Of a stretch of 64,000 nucleotides of DNA, positions 24,473 through 38,200 are shown piece after piece. Made by a program: the position numbers and the translations under genes. Source of the stretch: Liolophura sinensis. Lineage: Eukaryota > Mollusca > Polyplacophora > Chitonida > Chitonidae. The notes below the pieces were generated by a model. The model was given only the letters and a program-made list of their open reading frames with translations. It made no database searches and was not told where the DNA came from. The number at the start of each line of letters is the position of its first letter. The first letter of the stretch is position 1. The stretch spans positions 967,001-1,031,000 of the forward strand of contig NC_088299.1 in NCBI RefSeq assembly GCF_032854445.1, in the 5' to 3' direction.

Positions 24473-25898
24473 TATCAGAACTAATTTCTCTGTCACTGGA
24501 TCACCACGGTATGGCATCAGTATTGCTGTCAAGTGGCACCAGCAGATTTTGAGTTGTTAATACCATCTGTATGTCTGAGCTAGATTTTAGACATTTTGTG
24601 ATGTGCAAAGTTAAAAAAGGTTTAGTAAATGAATTCAAGTAACTGAGTGTAATACTGTTAAATAGCTTCTTTTACAAAGTCAGTGTTTACGCATTCTAGC
24701 ATGCAACTTTCACATGGAGAAAGCCACCTTTTTGTACTGAAGAGATTGACTTCATTGAAGACCATTCTTGCCAGTTTTACCTGAGGAACCTGTCTGAATT
24801 AGATTTTATTTTTTTAAAACCAAAATCCAGTCTCTCTTGGCTGTTTTGTAAACATAACCTCAGCTGGTATTAATTTTTCAATTTTGCATCAGTAATTTTT
24901 TTGCTGTCAAGACAGAACAGTTCAGCATTGGATAAATAATCAAATCCATCAAAATAGTGGCATGGAGTCATTTTCAAAATGACAATTAGATATCGTGTTC
25001 ATTTTTCGTGCTATGTAGATGTATAACTCCTATTTTATGCATAGATTTTTATTATATTTTGAGAAATTGCATGTAAAAGTTTTAAGTAACTAGGTTTTAA
25101 TTTGTACTTTTATGGTAAGCATGGTATCATTCTTTGATAGTAGTTCTGTTTTTACGACATACGATTCGTAATTGGCCGTTGCATTTGTGTTCGTACATCA
25201 ATACTTGATGTGAATAGTGATAGTAGAAAACCGATGTGCACAAGGTCATTATTGTGCACAAGTTGTCATAGGATTGAATGTAATGTGATGTTAATTTTCA
25301 CCGATGAAGAGGTGATTGAAAACCAAACCACACTGAACATTTTGTGTGTTATTTATCTTGGAATATGAGAACATAATAGAACATAATTTTTCCAGCTCTG
25401 TTTTGCTGTTCGGACTTCACAAGGATGATCAGATGATTTCTGATCTACGGTCTCAATGTGCATGCTTTTTAACGATGAATTATTGTAAATCTAATCGAGA
25501 GTAACGGAATCATGTTTCTGGTCCTGTAGAATAAGAGTAATAATATAACATCATCAGGCCATTGTATTTATCATCATAAAAATGTTTGAAGATTTATATC
25601 TGTGTGCTGTTCTATTTCATTTTGTTTCCAGTTTATACCTGTTGAGCTTTCTTCATTATGTCTGAGCTCTTGTACTGCCAGATTGCAGGAAAACAGGAAT
25701 TTGATATGATCATATACATCAAGGTCAGCTTGTATAGGTGTCATCATGAAGCCCAGCTTTGTTTGGAGTTAAGTCAGTTCTCTGACAAAGGGAGCATTGT
25801 TTCCATGGAGATGACATAGACATGCATTTGAAAGTGGTTTACAAGGCAGCAGCTCTACATCATATCTGAGCATTAGAGATAAGACTATAAATATTGCA

Positions 25899-26166
25899 TA
25901 GAGATCCTTTATCATGTGGTTTTCGTGTAGTACATGTATACATGATCTGTCAGTTACAGTAAATATAGAGATCCTCTGTCATGTGGTTTTCGGGTAGTAC
26001 ATGTATACATGATCCGTCAGATACAGTAAATGTAGAGATCCTCGGTCCTGTGGTTTTCGTGTAGTACATGTATACGTGATCAATCAGATACAGTAAACGT
26101 AGAGATCCTCCGTCGCATGGTTTTCAGGTAGTACATGTATACATAATCCGTCAGATGCAGTAAATG
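25899..26166 (+). repeat. Tandem repeat, exactly four units of 67 bp
   Basis: Units begin with TAGAGATCCT at 25899, 25966, 26033 and 26100, so the period is constant at 67 bp. Each unit carries GTGGTTTTCGTGTAG-like sequence, then a self-complementary core around CATGTATACATG and a CAGTAAAT end. Units differ by a few substitutions each. No open frame is conserved across units. Confidence 0.9.
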
Positions 26167-26261
26167 GCCTAAAATTCCATGCAAAAATGCATTTTTAAAA
26201 GCAGATAAATGTCACAAAATATTACTGTTGGCGTGAAGCCCACATTTCCTAGACAGGATGA

Positions 26262-26555
26262 CTCGGTTATAGGGAACCGCTTGCGTGGCATAATGGCTAC
26301 AGCGTCCACTTCAAAGTCGGGAGTCCCGAAATCAAACCAAGATCGGGTGATAACAAAGACCTTAAAAATGGTGCTTGGTGCCGCCTCGCTGGACGTTAGA
26401 GCAAGGAAACCTGGCTGGGTGGTGTGTCCTGTCTGGTGTCTTCGGCACTTTGGAGGCATCAACTCACCCTGCTACCAGTAGACACAGTATATGTACACTC
26501 ACGTATTGGCCCTTCATCATCGTATGATGTAAAGCTCAAATTATACATACATACC
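26262..26555 (+). mobile_element. Divergent type B SINE with tRNA-like head
   Basis: The head GCGTGGCATAATGGCTACAG and GGGAGTCCCGAAATCAAACC resemble A and B boxes. The body GACCTTAAAAATGGTG, then CCTCGCTGGACGTT, aligns by eye with the type B SINEs at 13709 and 59862 (GACTTTAAAAGAGG, CCTCGCTTGGCGTT). It is an older or different subfamily. No clear target-site duplication was found. Confidence 0.6.
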
Positions 26556-26904
26556 CAACCACGGGAGAATATCAGGTTGTATGCATACTCCTCACAGCCC
26601 ATACAAGGGAGAGATAACTACTGACATTACTAATTAGTATATTTTGTACATCTTGTTTGGTGTGTTCTTTAATAGTGAATTTTTTTTATTCATCAATGTT
26701 GATTATGGGTTCCCTCTGTCATTACTGGCGAGATCGATCCCGAACAATTAGCGAGCATGCTTGTCAAAAGGTTTCTAATAGTGGCAGTGATCATTGTATA
26801 TATGATTCGTTTCACTGTGAGGAGTATGCATTCAAACATGGCAGCTGGAGTTGCAATTTATCCACTTTCCTCTAGCTTCATGCTTGTGTGGATTTATTAG
26901 TGAC

Positions 26905-27030
26905 GATGCCCTCGCGCTTTGCCAGGTTTCCTCCCACCGTAATGCTGGCTGCCGTCGTATAAGTGAAATATTTTTGAGTATGGCTTAAAACACCAATACA
27001 GCTTAAAACACCAATCAGATAAATATTAGT
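26905..27030 (+). mobile_element. SINE (type A) 3' part with duplicated tail
   Basis: It contains CAGGTTTCCTCCCACCGTAA, GCTGGCTGCCGTCGTATAAG and TGAAATATTTTTGAGTATGG, then AAAACACCAAT repeated twice. It is a clear member of the common SINE family. Confidence 0.75.
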
Positions 27031-27389
27031 GATGACACACCTGCCTGGAATTAATAGCAGAGACTATGACTACACAGAGAAATTACTTGGTTCCCAGCAA
27101 CAGTATATTAAAGCCAGCAAGGGAAGTACACAGGTGTCCACAGTAAGCCTATGGAACAAGACTGGGTTGTGGCAGTATACTGATCACAGCCCTACAGAGC
27201 TAACAACACAGTCCTTCCAGTGCATGTAATATGCCTCCTTGTTGAAAGGCAGATTTCCACCACTCTTTTATCTAGGGGACTTACCAAAGGCAAGTAAGTC
27301 ACCCCACCTGACAACCACCTGACATTTTCTTTTGAATCTGTCCACTTCTAAATACATGTACTACTTTTTGATGTTTGACACCACTTGTA

Positions 27390-27675
27390 CAGAGGCGGTG
27401 ACTTTTACAAGGGAAAGGAATCCAAGTGCTCAGGGTAAACTACCGACCTTTGGACAGTTACTCACAAACTTCCCACCATACTGATCCAAGACAAAGTCAA
27501 TGAACATCTAAAAGTTGCACCGACGAGCGTCCTTGATCATTTATATGGTCAAAGAAACACAGGCAGAGGAATCTACAAAATCCCTGTACAAGGCTGGGTT
27601 TGAACTGGCACATTGTGTCCTAGCGAATAATAGGCATGTGCCTATACTACTAGGCCATGACCAGCTTCCACATTC
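27390..27675 (-). mobile_element. tRNA-headed SINE-like repeat, reverse orientation
   Basis: Read on the minus strand, a tRNA-like head (GCTGGTCATGGCCTAGTAGT, then a B-box-like GCCAGTTCAAACCCAGCC) leads into the body shared with copies near 60.4 and 60.8 kb (GTAACTGTCCAAAGGTCGG type). The anticodon-arm region does not fold as a clean tRNA, so it is not called as a tRNA gene. Confidence 0.55.
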
Positions 27676-27968
27676 AACACAGGTGTAATCTAGAGTACTA
27701 CATAACACATAATTCCACATTCAACACTGGTAATAATCTAGAGTACTACATAATACAAATATTACTGCGATACACCCGAATGTCGAACTAAAGGACGAAA
27801 CATTGTACACAAACTAAATTTGACAAATCTGCATAGCCAACCACATAATTGTGGCTATGGGTACAAAAACGTGCGTAGTACATCATCCTGTCAGGATTTG
27901 AAAACATACCTACAAAATCTCATACCAATGAAGTGAACAACATCGTCAGGGTAACAAGTTTAAAAGGC

Positions 27969-27974
27969 TTTATT
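27969..27974 (-). terminator. Candidate PPP4R1 polyadenylation signal AATAAA
   Basis: Minus-strand AATAAA (plus TTTATT), about 800 bp beyond the candidate terminal exon of PPP4R1, followed by GT-containing sequence. It is the first canonical hexamer I find downstream. No transcript evidence is available. Confidence 0.4.
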
Positions 27975-28781
27975 TCCTCCAAATTGTGGAGTACATAGTT
28001 AAAATATTGGAGTACAGCAATACACATTAGATAGTCTGCATAAACGATGTAACTTTACATACTGGTTCATGTATATTGTATTTTCTGTATATGGGAAGCA
28101 TTTCACGGTCATTGTCAAGCATATATTATTGATATTAAGGAAAACATTTCCCTGTTCAATTCCTATTTTGTTTCTATCACTTTCCCTTAAGATTTAAACA
28201 GCTGCGCCCTATAAAGCAGTCACATTCACTTGTGACAGAAACCAACGGTGTGCGAATAACATAATAAATGACAATCCATGTGCATGGTGGAAAACGTCGG
28301 TGGAAAAACATTTAACTCCAGTTCCTTCACAGCAAATCAATCCTTTCTGAACACCTGGTAAGTTTGAGCAGTTTGAATAGTGAGACAAAGATATACATTG
28401 AAAACCATAAAATTCAATGTGCAATTCGCTACAACGAACCATTTCCGCATTGATATATAGACTAGTTCTGGTTGATTATTAGATTATTCTTCAATTTTTA
28501 CAAACACAGGTGCACAGATTTCCTTGTTCAAAGTTTAGATACACAGGTAAAATATGCGGCAGACCAATCCCTTACCAGTCCTCACAACGCTGTCTTAATA
28601 TACAAACCAACAACTGATAGACTCTGAAATGTACAAATTCAAATCCGTGATAATAAATAGAGAAATGTTAGCAATAATACATATAAAAAACCGTCTGAAA
28701 CAAAATTGCATATATCTGTCACAGCCAAAAGCTTGATCGCATCCACTGAAAAATCACCTAAATTATGAATGTCAGAATCAG

Positions 28782-29235
28782 CTAGTTTCTTTGGTCTTTG
28801 TGGAGGCAAAACACCTGCATGTACACATAGAAACAATGCAATTTTCACAGGAAAATATATACATACACATACATACACACAGCTTAACTGGTGTACATGG
28901 TACAGTGTTCTATATTATGTCCACTATCTAACACCATTCACTCAGTCAGGAGACAGCTGGCATGTATCAAAACATCCATTTTATGGCCATCAAGAACAAA
29001 AATCCAGTAAAACATTCAGAACTACCACTTATTCCTATAGGTAATACTGAGAAACGAAGGAATCTATGTCTTTAGCCAGTGTCAAGTCAACCAGTACCTA
29101 CCAAGACCCCAGATCTAATACTTCAAAATAGCGGTTACCAAACTATAAATATCAAAGCGGTGTAGCAAGCCTGCCGTGTATCAGTACATTGTCCTTTTTC
29201 TACTTTTAACTGAAGCAGTTTGTAAACAGAGTGGA

Positions 29236-29278
<43 letters not shown>

Positions 29279-32200
29279 CTAAGTAAATGGACTTTATAAT
29301 GGGCTTCTGCTCTGGTGGAAGAGACAAGAAGTTAATTTAAAATTCCAAGTGGTCTGTAGATAGAAGTAAAGCCAAAACCTTTACAGACGGACAGACAACT
29401 GAACGCCCCACAATAGTACAGAGTATAAGAGTGACTTTTCCAGTCTAGGCGACGACAATCTGTACATATGAGCATATTTATCAGAACAAAATGAACTACA
29501 CTAGTCCTTAGTGCATCCTTAATTTCAGATGGTTTTATTATTTGAGTAACATTATTTCTTCTCCCTTTAGATGATTGGACATTATTGCTTCCAAAAGAAG
29601 TTATTGCAAAACATGCAGGATGAAAATGCTAAATTTGAGGTCTGTGGCACAACCCAATTTAACTTGGCAGGGCTATTATTTGTTTCGAACTACTTGCACA
29701 CATCAAGCTTGGCACATATTCAGTAAGATAAGGTACCTGAGAATGTGTGACACCATCAATGATCTGTGAAACTTCTTACTGTAACTTGTCTGACCTTCAA
29801 CAATGCTTGTCAGCCGAATTATCACAGGAGAATCACTCCAGCTCCAGAAGAATATTAGCAAAAAGTAACATGGGCACCATCTTTAATAGCCAGTACTATT
29901 AACCCAGATACTCCTACATGTGTATAAACGTTGTACAACAATCACAGCCAATTTATGTATCTGTGTGATGGTCCCTTAAGTCAACAATAACTCTACATAA
30001 AAATAGAGATGGCCATCTGAAAATATTTATCATTATAAAATGAGCCAATGTTGGAGCCTTGTTGGAAAACTGATGACACACAGACTAAGGCTTTCTGGTA
30101 ATAAAGTTCCACACAACATCTTAAAACGATGTCCACACAGCAACAGCCTGGCTAAACCCCATCACACTGGAATCTGAAAATAGAAGGGAAATCAAATGGT
30201 GAGTCAACAGCACTACCCACCTCCTCATGGTTACTATGGAATTACCATGGTTTCTAGCTCACAGCAATTTACTTCGCTGGAATTTTATGCCGTACTCAAG
30301 AATATTTCACTTATACGACGACGGCCAGCAGTATGGGAGGAGCCTGGGGAAACCTATTTACTGCTATGTCTAGTTCACATGCCAGGGAAGCAAAAAATTA
30401 CATTCTTTTAATTTAAGGGCCATGCTTTATTGATCCGACATGGGCTTCAAATTTTCAGTTTTTCATAATCAAAATTCACATTTTTCATGCTACTAGAAAT
30501 ATAGATATATATGTGCGTCATTCATACAGGACTGCAGAAATATAAAATCACCTTGATTACAAGTAGTTGAACTTTCAGTCATATGAACACATTAAGGCAT
30601 TAAGTAAATTTGAAGATGTTTGCATAAAAATTATCCAAACGCATGCCAGCATACTACAACCATTAGCTCAAGTTGGTCCATAGACATACACAATATCAAT
30701 GTCTTTCCAGGTCCAACTATAAAAACATCCTGGAACAAGGAACTACCAGGCTTGCTTACATGTAAACCAGTGAGCGTTTAATATGCCTTAGCCTTTAGAC
30801 TTGTGGAGGAAGATAGGTACATTCTTAAAGCAGACAGAACACCTCAAATTCGGGACAAGCCTGTTGTGACAGTAGTTGGATTTGAACACCCTAACCTAGT
30901 GAGTAATAGTCCACAGAGAGAACCCAGCAGATATCAACAGGTATACACCATTCTTCTGATTCTGCCAATAATAATACACAGGACACTCCCACAGACAAGC
31001 ACTTAGATGACCACTGTGGGTTCATTGCTTACAATTATGTTGAGGAAGACCTGGTTTGAATGATAACCATATACATGAATACAAGACACTGAATAATCCT
31101 CAAAGAGGGCCAGCTACTTAAGGTTAGATAGGAAGACCAGGTTTAAATGATAATAATATACAAGATACTGAATAATACTCCCAAAAGAGGACCAGTTATT
31201 TATGTTAAGATAAGCACTGGAGTTCTGTTGCTTACATTCATATTGAGGAAGGACGTTTGGTCAGGCTCTAAGGAGGAGAAGTACCTCACATCCTTGTCAC
31301 TGTCAGACTTCAGAGACTGGATAGACTGTAACAGCTCCTCATGGTGCGGGTTCTGGTATGACGTGAAGTAGTCTGGACACAAAACAGAAAGGTCAAATGT
31401 AGATGCTGACAAAACTCAGGAACACACAAGCAGGCTACTAATCTTCAGGTGTGCTGACATGCATGAGGTCAGCTATTTAAATTTGTTACAGAAAAACAGA
31501 CTGTCAAATATTAGTCGGAAGGAATATGCTTTTTCTGAACTGTTTGTAATGAGATTTCCTTCTCTACAGACACTATACACACTACCCATTTTGCCAGTAA
31601 CCACCATAAAGCTGGCCTCTGTTGTGTAAGCGAAATATTCCCGAGTACAGCTTAAAACACGTAATGAAATAAATTAACTGCCCATTGTGAAAGCTTTTAA
31701 ACATTCTCAGCAGTGAAGCATTATGTCCACTTAACACTTTACAGGACCTTGAGTAAATTTTCAAACCGATACTGTCTCTTTATATTTAATTCTATCAGAA
31801 CTTAGTACATTGTCAGAATTGTGATTATCTTGCAAAGAGAATTATTTTCTTTGACAGAACACACTAGCTTTCTGTAGTCCTTGAGCACATTCGCACTACC
31901 AAATTGTCAACTTGTTAATTTATCTAATTAGTGTTTAAGCTTGTCACCATTTAATATGCAAAGGTATGAGGAGGAAGTAAAATAATTAGGGCACAGGACA
32001 AGTTTTTAAAGCATAATTCATGATACTTATTTAGCTGATCCGAAGCGGTTCATTAGATTAGGGTTTTTCTAAATCGAAAGTGACACCCTCTAACTGCTGG
32101 GAATGAGGCAATCCTTATGTAAGAGTTCCTTTTTTTTCCTCTCATTTTATGAATTTTCTATTTCGTGATGTATAATACATACAATAGGCTATACATACAT

Positions 32201-35200
32201 TGTACTACAGCTGGCTTAAACTGTGAATGGTTGCTGAGGTCACTGCTATTTGTAAGTGGTCTAATCCTAAAAATGTGTTGAATGAATGGGTGTGCTCAGC
32301 TCATGGGTCAGTGTGTTGAAAAGCTTTCCCTTTGTGCATGTGTTGTGTGGAGCCAGGGATAACGTTTCCCTTGTAATTTAAGTGACTGTTGCTTATAGCC
32401 ATGCTGAAGAATGTTTTCGTAGATAGTGTGGATAGTTCTGTTTGTTGGGGGGTGGGGGGCACCAGTGTGCCCATTCACCTTGTTGCAGTGTAACCGGCTA
32501 CTTACCCGAGGGCATGACCATCTGAGAGAGGGTTTTGGCCAGACTGATCCTCACATTGGGTATACTATCAGAGGAGAGAAACAGTAGACTTGGCAGCAGC
32601 AAGTTGGCAAAGTCCTCTGGTGGTAAGGCATTCTCCTCCAGTAGATACAGGCACAGCTGGGCATACCTGACAATATCAAATTCATCAGTACTGAATGGCA
32701 TACCTTTTAACAAGTGCTGAGAAACAAAACTGTGATTGGACAAACCCATGAAGGTCACAAGAGTGACCTCCATAAATGCTGGTGCACTAATGACGACGAC
32801 AACAAAACAAGGCATTCAGAGAATCCCACCAGCTCGCCTGCTACAGCAGTCAACCAGACAATAGAATCAGAATAAAGATAAAAGTTGAAAAGTGCTGTGG
32901 TTGTAAAGGCGCCATTGTGGGGAGTTCGTGCACAAAATTGAGGTAGTGGTCTTTGATATGCAAATTGTCAATTGCATGCCGCAATCTGAGAACAATTCCA
33001 ACGCTGTGAATGGCTGAGCAAATGCGGAGCTTAACCAATTTGTTCAAGGGGCCATGTCCATCAATCGATGAAGATTTGCTGGGAAGTTGAAAGGTATTTT
33101 TTCAGGCTGAATTCGTGTTCTCACTTAAACTATGTTTCAAGACCTTGCTAAATTGGTTAAAGCAAACCTAAATGACAATACAAAGTAAATGTATCTGGTT
33201 AACCTATGTACTTTGTTGTGGCACCAGTGTACTGGATAACATTACAAGCTTCATATCAGACCACATCAATATTGTGAATAGACAGTTCATTTCGACAGCT
33301 TCAAAGAATCCCAACAGATACACTTGTCTATACAATGTTACTGTATTATCACATTGTTTCCTCAACCTTCTTCCAAGGTGAAACATATGGCTTTACAAGC
33401 CTATACATATGCATTACATATCTATTAATTAATTAATTTTAACATTTAGAAAATTTCATCCACATTCAATCCCAAAAATGGCGATTTCACGAAACAAGTC
33501 ACTAGTCAAACACTGAAACCATTGTGCAAGTCATTTCATGCCTTTGGTTTCGTTGTCCAAGCTAGATGATCACCCAAGCGACCTCTATGACAAAACACGA
33601 CCATGATTGAGTGATCATCTAGCTTGAATAACTTGGCCGTCAACTGTTACTTATTAAATCTTTCTGACCCATGGTATCAGTTGTTTTTGAAGACATTTTC
33701 ATAAAATTTTAAGTAGTTCAGATTAGTTTCTCTTGGGACTGAGGTACTTTTTCCATGTGATATGTATGGTATAATAGTTTAGTGTCAGATTTTTTTTTTT
33801 TTTTTTTTTTTGGGCTTGAAATAAGTATAAAAGTTGTTTCTGTGATAGTAAAGAATGCTTAGCTCGAGTTCACTCACAGTTGTCTTCCATACCACTTGTT
33901 ACTGCGGGCAAATCTTTCTGTGATATCATTGACTAGAAGATGAACCATTCTGTCATCCTGGTCTTCAGACAGGCGTCTCATCATCACTGCTAACTGTAAA
34001 GATAAGTTACATGCAAGTTTTTAAATAGAAAAATAAAAGTGCTTAAAATGTGGGAGCGTTTTTAGAGTAATTTGGAATGTGCATGCATTCATGCATCAAG
34101 ATTTCCTGATACCTAAGGATAAAAATATTTTACTCATTCTTCAAGATGAGAGGATATGAATGATGTATTTAATAAGGTATTCAAATTACTCCATTCATCA
34201 GTTTGGAGAAGTTCTTTTAAGCTAAATCTGATCTGCAAACTAACGAACATGACACTTAGGATTTTCGGAAATGTGCAAGAATGGAATTTGAAGATGAATT
34301 TCAGTCACGAGTACATACCAATCTACAGGATATCTGACGGACCTCTGCCACTTTGTCTCCCACCAGGGTCATGGCAACAGGGATAAGATGCTCACAAATA
34401 TCACGGCCAGTGAACAGCTCACACAGCAATATCAGCTGACTGCAAGAGAATACAGATCTCTCAAATTGGGAACAGCTAGACTCCTTTGTTTGATCTGAAC
34501 TTGCTCTACATGAATCTTAGCTTACAAGGCAGTGGTCAGGATTACATGTGGAGGAAATAAGACTGCCTTCAGTAAACCACTGGTGCCTGACAAACCTCAA
34601 GAAATGCCTTCCCTGAAGCAGTTTTTCAAGTTGTGTGCAATTTTACAGGGGCTTGAATCAAGCCAAAAATTTACAGCTGTATATCTAACCACTTCAAGCA
34701 GATTATTTTCAAGAACCTGCTTCATATTTTTAGTTTGTCAATATTAGCGTTCAGAAGATTCTTTTAAATATCACACTGGACATTGGTGTCACAACACACC
34801 TGTGATGGGTCTACTTCCCGGACTTACAGTCAATGTATACACATACTCAGCTAATTCCATCCTAAAGCGCCAGTTTCTCTGGTTGTCTGTGGTCAAGAAA
34901 TCCTGTACTCGGGGAAGGTAACTCTGACGCACTTCTGGTCGTAACAACTGAAACCATTAAAACATCACCAATGACAAAGATATAAGCTAAGTTCCAAACT
35001 AAACACATGACAAGATTTATGCCGAAATTTCACTAAAAACAGTAAAAAAACAGTTACAAATTGCATGTGAATGTTTTTATACTCAATGGCTTACAAAGCT
35101 AGACAAAGAAAAATAAACTGACTTACTCTTAGGAAGTCTGAGAAATGCTTGAGAACTCCCACACGGACCTCGTCCAGATCCTTGAGGAAACCGTCAAACA

Positions 35201-38200
35201 CCGGCACCAAATCTTCATGTGTGATATCCTCTCCCACAATCAGGGCTAACTCATGAATTGAGAAGGCTAGAGTACGCCGAACTTTCCACTGAAGGTTAAA
35301 AAAAAATACATGATAAAACGATGTACATAAATCCGAAGGCAATTAAATCAGAGATACAAATCTGATCCTACAATGAACAAATGTGTATGCAATTAGTACC
35401 ATATTTTGTGTTACTGAAGTCCTTGATCAACACTTCTTACACAGTAAAAAGAATTAAAATGATAGCTTGATACCATGATACCTGACTTGAGGAATCATTG
35501 GTTACAAAAAAAAAAAAAAATGCTATACTTGGCTTAAATCCCGAAAACTCTCAGCTGCTATACCTATTAGGTATATTTAACCTAAAGGACGATAATCCAA
35601 GCTACTTATAGTTACCTGCATGTCAGAGGCAAGTGTTTCGTATAATATCTTTAGACAGGGCCAGTTCTTGCGTCCAAGCGTGAAGGCCACGGCAGGCAGA
35701 CTGTAGGCACAATGTCGGGTGATCTCTGTATCCACGGTCTGCGCACGTGACGGGTCCACCATACTGAGGTAATGCTCTAGTAGATGAGGGGGTATCACAT
35801 CCTGAAGTAAAGCACAGATACATATTAGTCAAAATACAGTAAGTTCAAAAACCTACTTGCTTCAAAATCTGATTCATAATTTGGGCATGCAAACTCCAAG
35901 ACAAAAGCAATGCAATTTATTTAACAGCCTGGTATTTTACACCGTTCACTTCCACAAAAATAAGGTGCTATTGCCTATATGTAATGTGAATGTTAATGGT
36001 TAAATATATCGCTGCTTTCTTTCTGCATCTTCTAGGCTTTAATAATTATTAACAGAATGTCAACACAAACCTCTTCCAAACAAGGTATCACAAACCCTTG
36101 CCAAACCAGGTGTCCATTAAACTCGTGTACAGAGCCAAGAGTCAGAAATTATTGTGAATATTTCATTGCCAGTAGCCAATGTTACGCTCATGGGGTGATA
36201 AAAAAAAAAAATGTAGTACCTGTTGCTGGGACAAAGCTGAATCATCAAACATGGCTGAATCTCTCATACTACTGCCCGTGGAGGACACAGAGTCACTGTC
36301 GATGTAACCTATACTATTGCTCACAATGTCTGAAAAGATGAAATGTATTGTTTTCGATATAACTATTTAAAACTATAGAGGTCAACCAAAATCCCCAACC
36401 TTTGCTTAAAACAAAAGACATATAATAACCCAAGTTATTTAGGAAAACGGATAAAAACATAACGCGTCACATATAATTGAAATGCTAGGTAAATGTATGA
36501 ATCAGCTTCTAAGGAATTAGAGGCCATGTTGGAGCAACAAGTACTTTGTCACTGTTACAAGGCAAGAGAGTTTGGGTGACTCAAGCACAATAGAAATGTC
36601 CTCAAATTATTGAAATAGCTCATGTGTGATTAAATAAAACTGATTACATCCTAGGGGTGGGTATTGCCCCTAAAATCATACTGCAATATATTGCGAAAGG
36701 GAAAATCTTACTGCGGTACGTATCACAATATATTGCCTGTTACGTCGTTTTTTCATCAGCTGTCCTACCATGCCTCACATCTTCTACATTAAAGTAGTAC
36801 TTTAATCATAATACTTTATTATTTCTTCATCTTTGGATTACGAAACACAAACATTTATTTAATGCATAAAACCCTCGTCATGCAAATAAATAACTGCTGA
36901 CAGGCAGGACATGCCCCATTGGTAAGTGTAAACTGACCTACCAGTCCAAGTGACATCTTATTAGTAATTAGTCTAATAAATTAGTAATTTGGCAAGTTGA
37001 CAACAAACCAAGATTCTTTGGCACAATCATACTGTAACAAGTCAGATGGGGAAAAAGAACAGAAATTCTTATCTCTTAGATTTTGAAAGGCCTCAAATCC
37101 TTCACAATAAAGCAGGCTTTTTTGTCAGTAATGACTTTAGATTGTGTTGAACTATGTGTGTATGTCAAGCCGAAGTGACCAACAATGTTTCTAGCAGTAT
37201 TGGCTACAGGAGAGGAAAAGCTTCGATCATTGTCAGGTGTCGTACATTCACTCTAGTCACTTGTACTGTCAATCCGAGTTGCAAAATGGCACCATCGCAA
37301 ATATGTCCCTAAACTGGTTGCACCCCCCGAAAAATTAACATATGTTCCACATTTATCACACACGACAATGTTCTTAATTATTTCGCCCTCAGTGATGAAT
37401 TTTTTAAAACTGAAATGCTTGATTTCCCGTGTGCACGCTCTTCAAAACTGGCTTGTTGTATCCGCTGCCATTTTCTGCAACTGAAAATGAGATGGCTACG
37501 TGCACGTGGGACAGATACGCATGGTTTCGTGTGAACTCCTTGAAATGTTATTTCATTTTATATTTACACAAAAAGAAAATATAATCCATTACGTTTGGAA
37601 GCATTCCGAGCATTTCCAACGATATCCACGGAAATTACCGAACATCCACACAAAAACCGTTGTGGAGAGACCGTACCACGATACCTCTATCGGCTTGGCC
37701 GTACCCCCATTTACCAGTAAACCGCTAACATCACTTACTCCTATTATATGCAGCTCAGGCCAAAGTCGATAGTTTACCATTCGTATCGCACTTAAGATAC
37801 TGAATAACACCCCACTGGCGTGTGACAAACTCTCTACTGGGCTGTATCGGAGACCTGCTGAAGTGTGCACCATTACCTTTGGAAGGTGTGAATATTGTTC
37901 CATTTACAGACATAGGCCTGTCCTAGTTTGCAAGTGAAGGTGCCGTCCTCTTGTTTTAGCTATTTGAACATGCACTAGCCAAAAAAGCAGAAAATTATCT
38001 CGCACTATATAACCTACCTCTATACAACATAATCAGTTCATCATCTTGAATACGGGAGTAAATATGCACTGATCAGATTGGGGTCGGCGGTCAGCACACT
38101 AATTTTGATACACATTTATATCATGCCATATAGAACCATGCCACATCTTTGATAGTCAACTTGCCCAATCACTAGCGCTGAAAGCCTCACATGATACTGG

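Larger units (their letters stand above)
24025..27968. other. Tail-to-tail intergenic region between CDT1 and PPP4R1
   Basis: This region follows the CDT1 stop and should contain its 3' UTR, although no AATAAA was found to place the end. It is AT-rich and lacks convincing exons on either strand. It contains SINE fragments at 24385-24472 and 26905-27030, a 4 x 67 bp tandem array at 25899-26166, a type B SINE at 26262-26555 and a tRNA-headed repeat at 27390-27675. Confidence 0.6.

Noticed and set aside
28639-28878. Longer minus-strand frame (VLPPQRPKKLADSDIHNLG) as a PPP4R1 exon
   Set aside because: The preceding exon ends in phase 0, while this frame needs one carried base; used in phase, the exon stops after ten codons.
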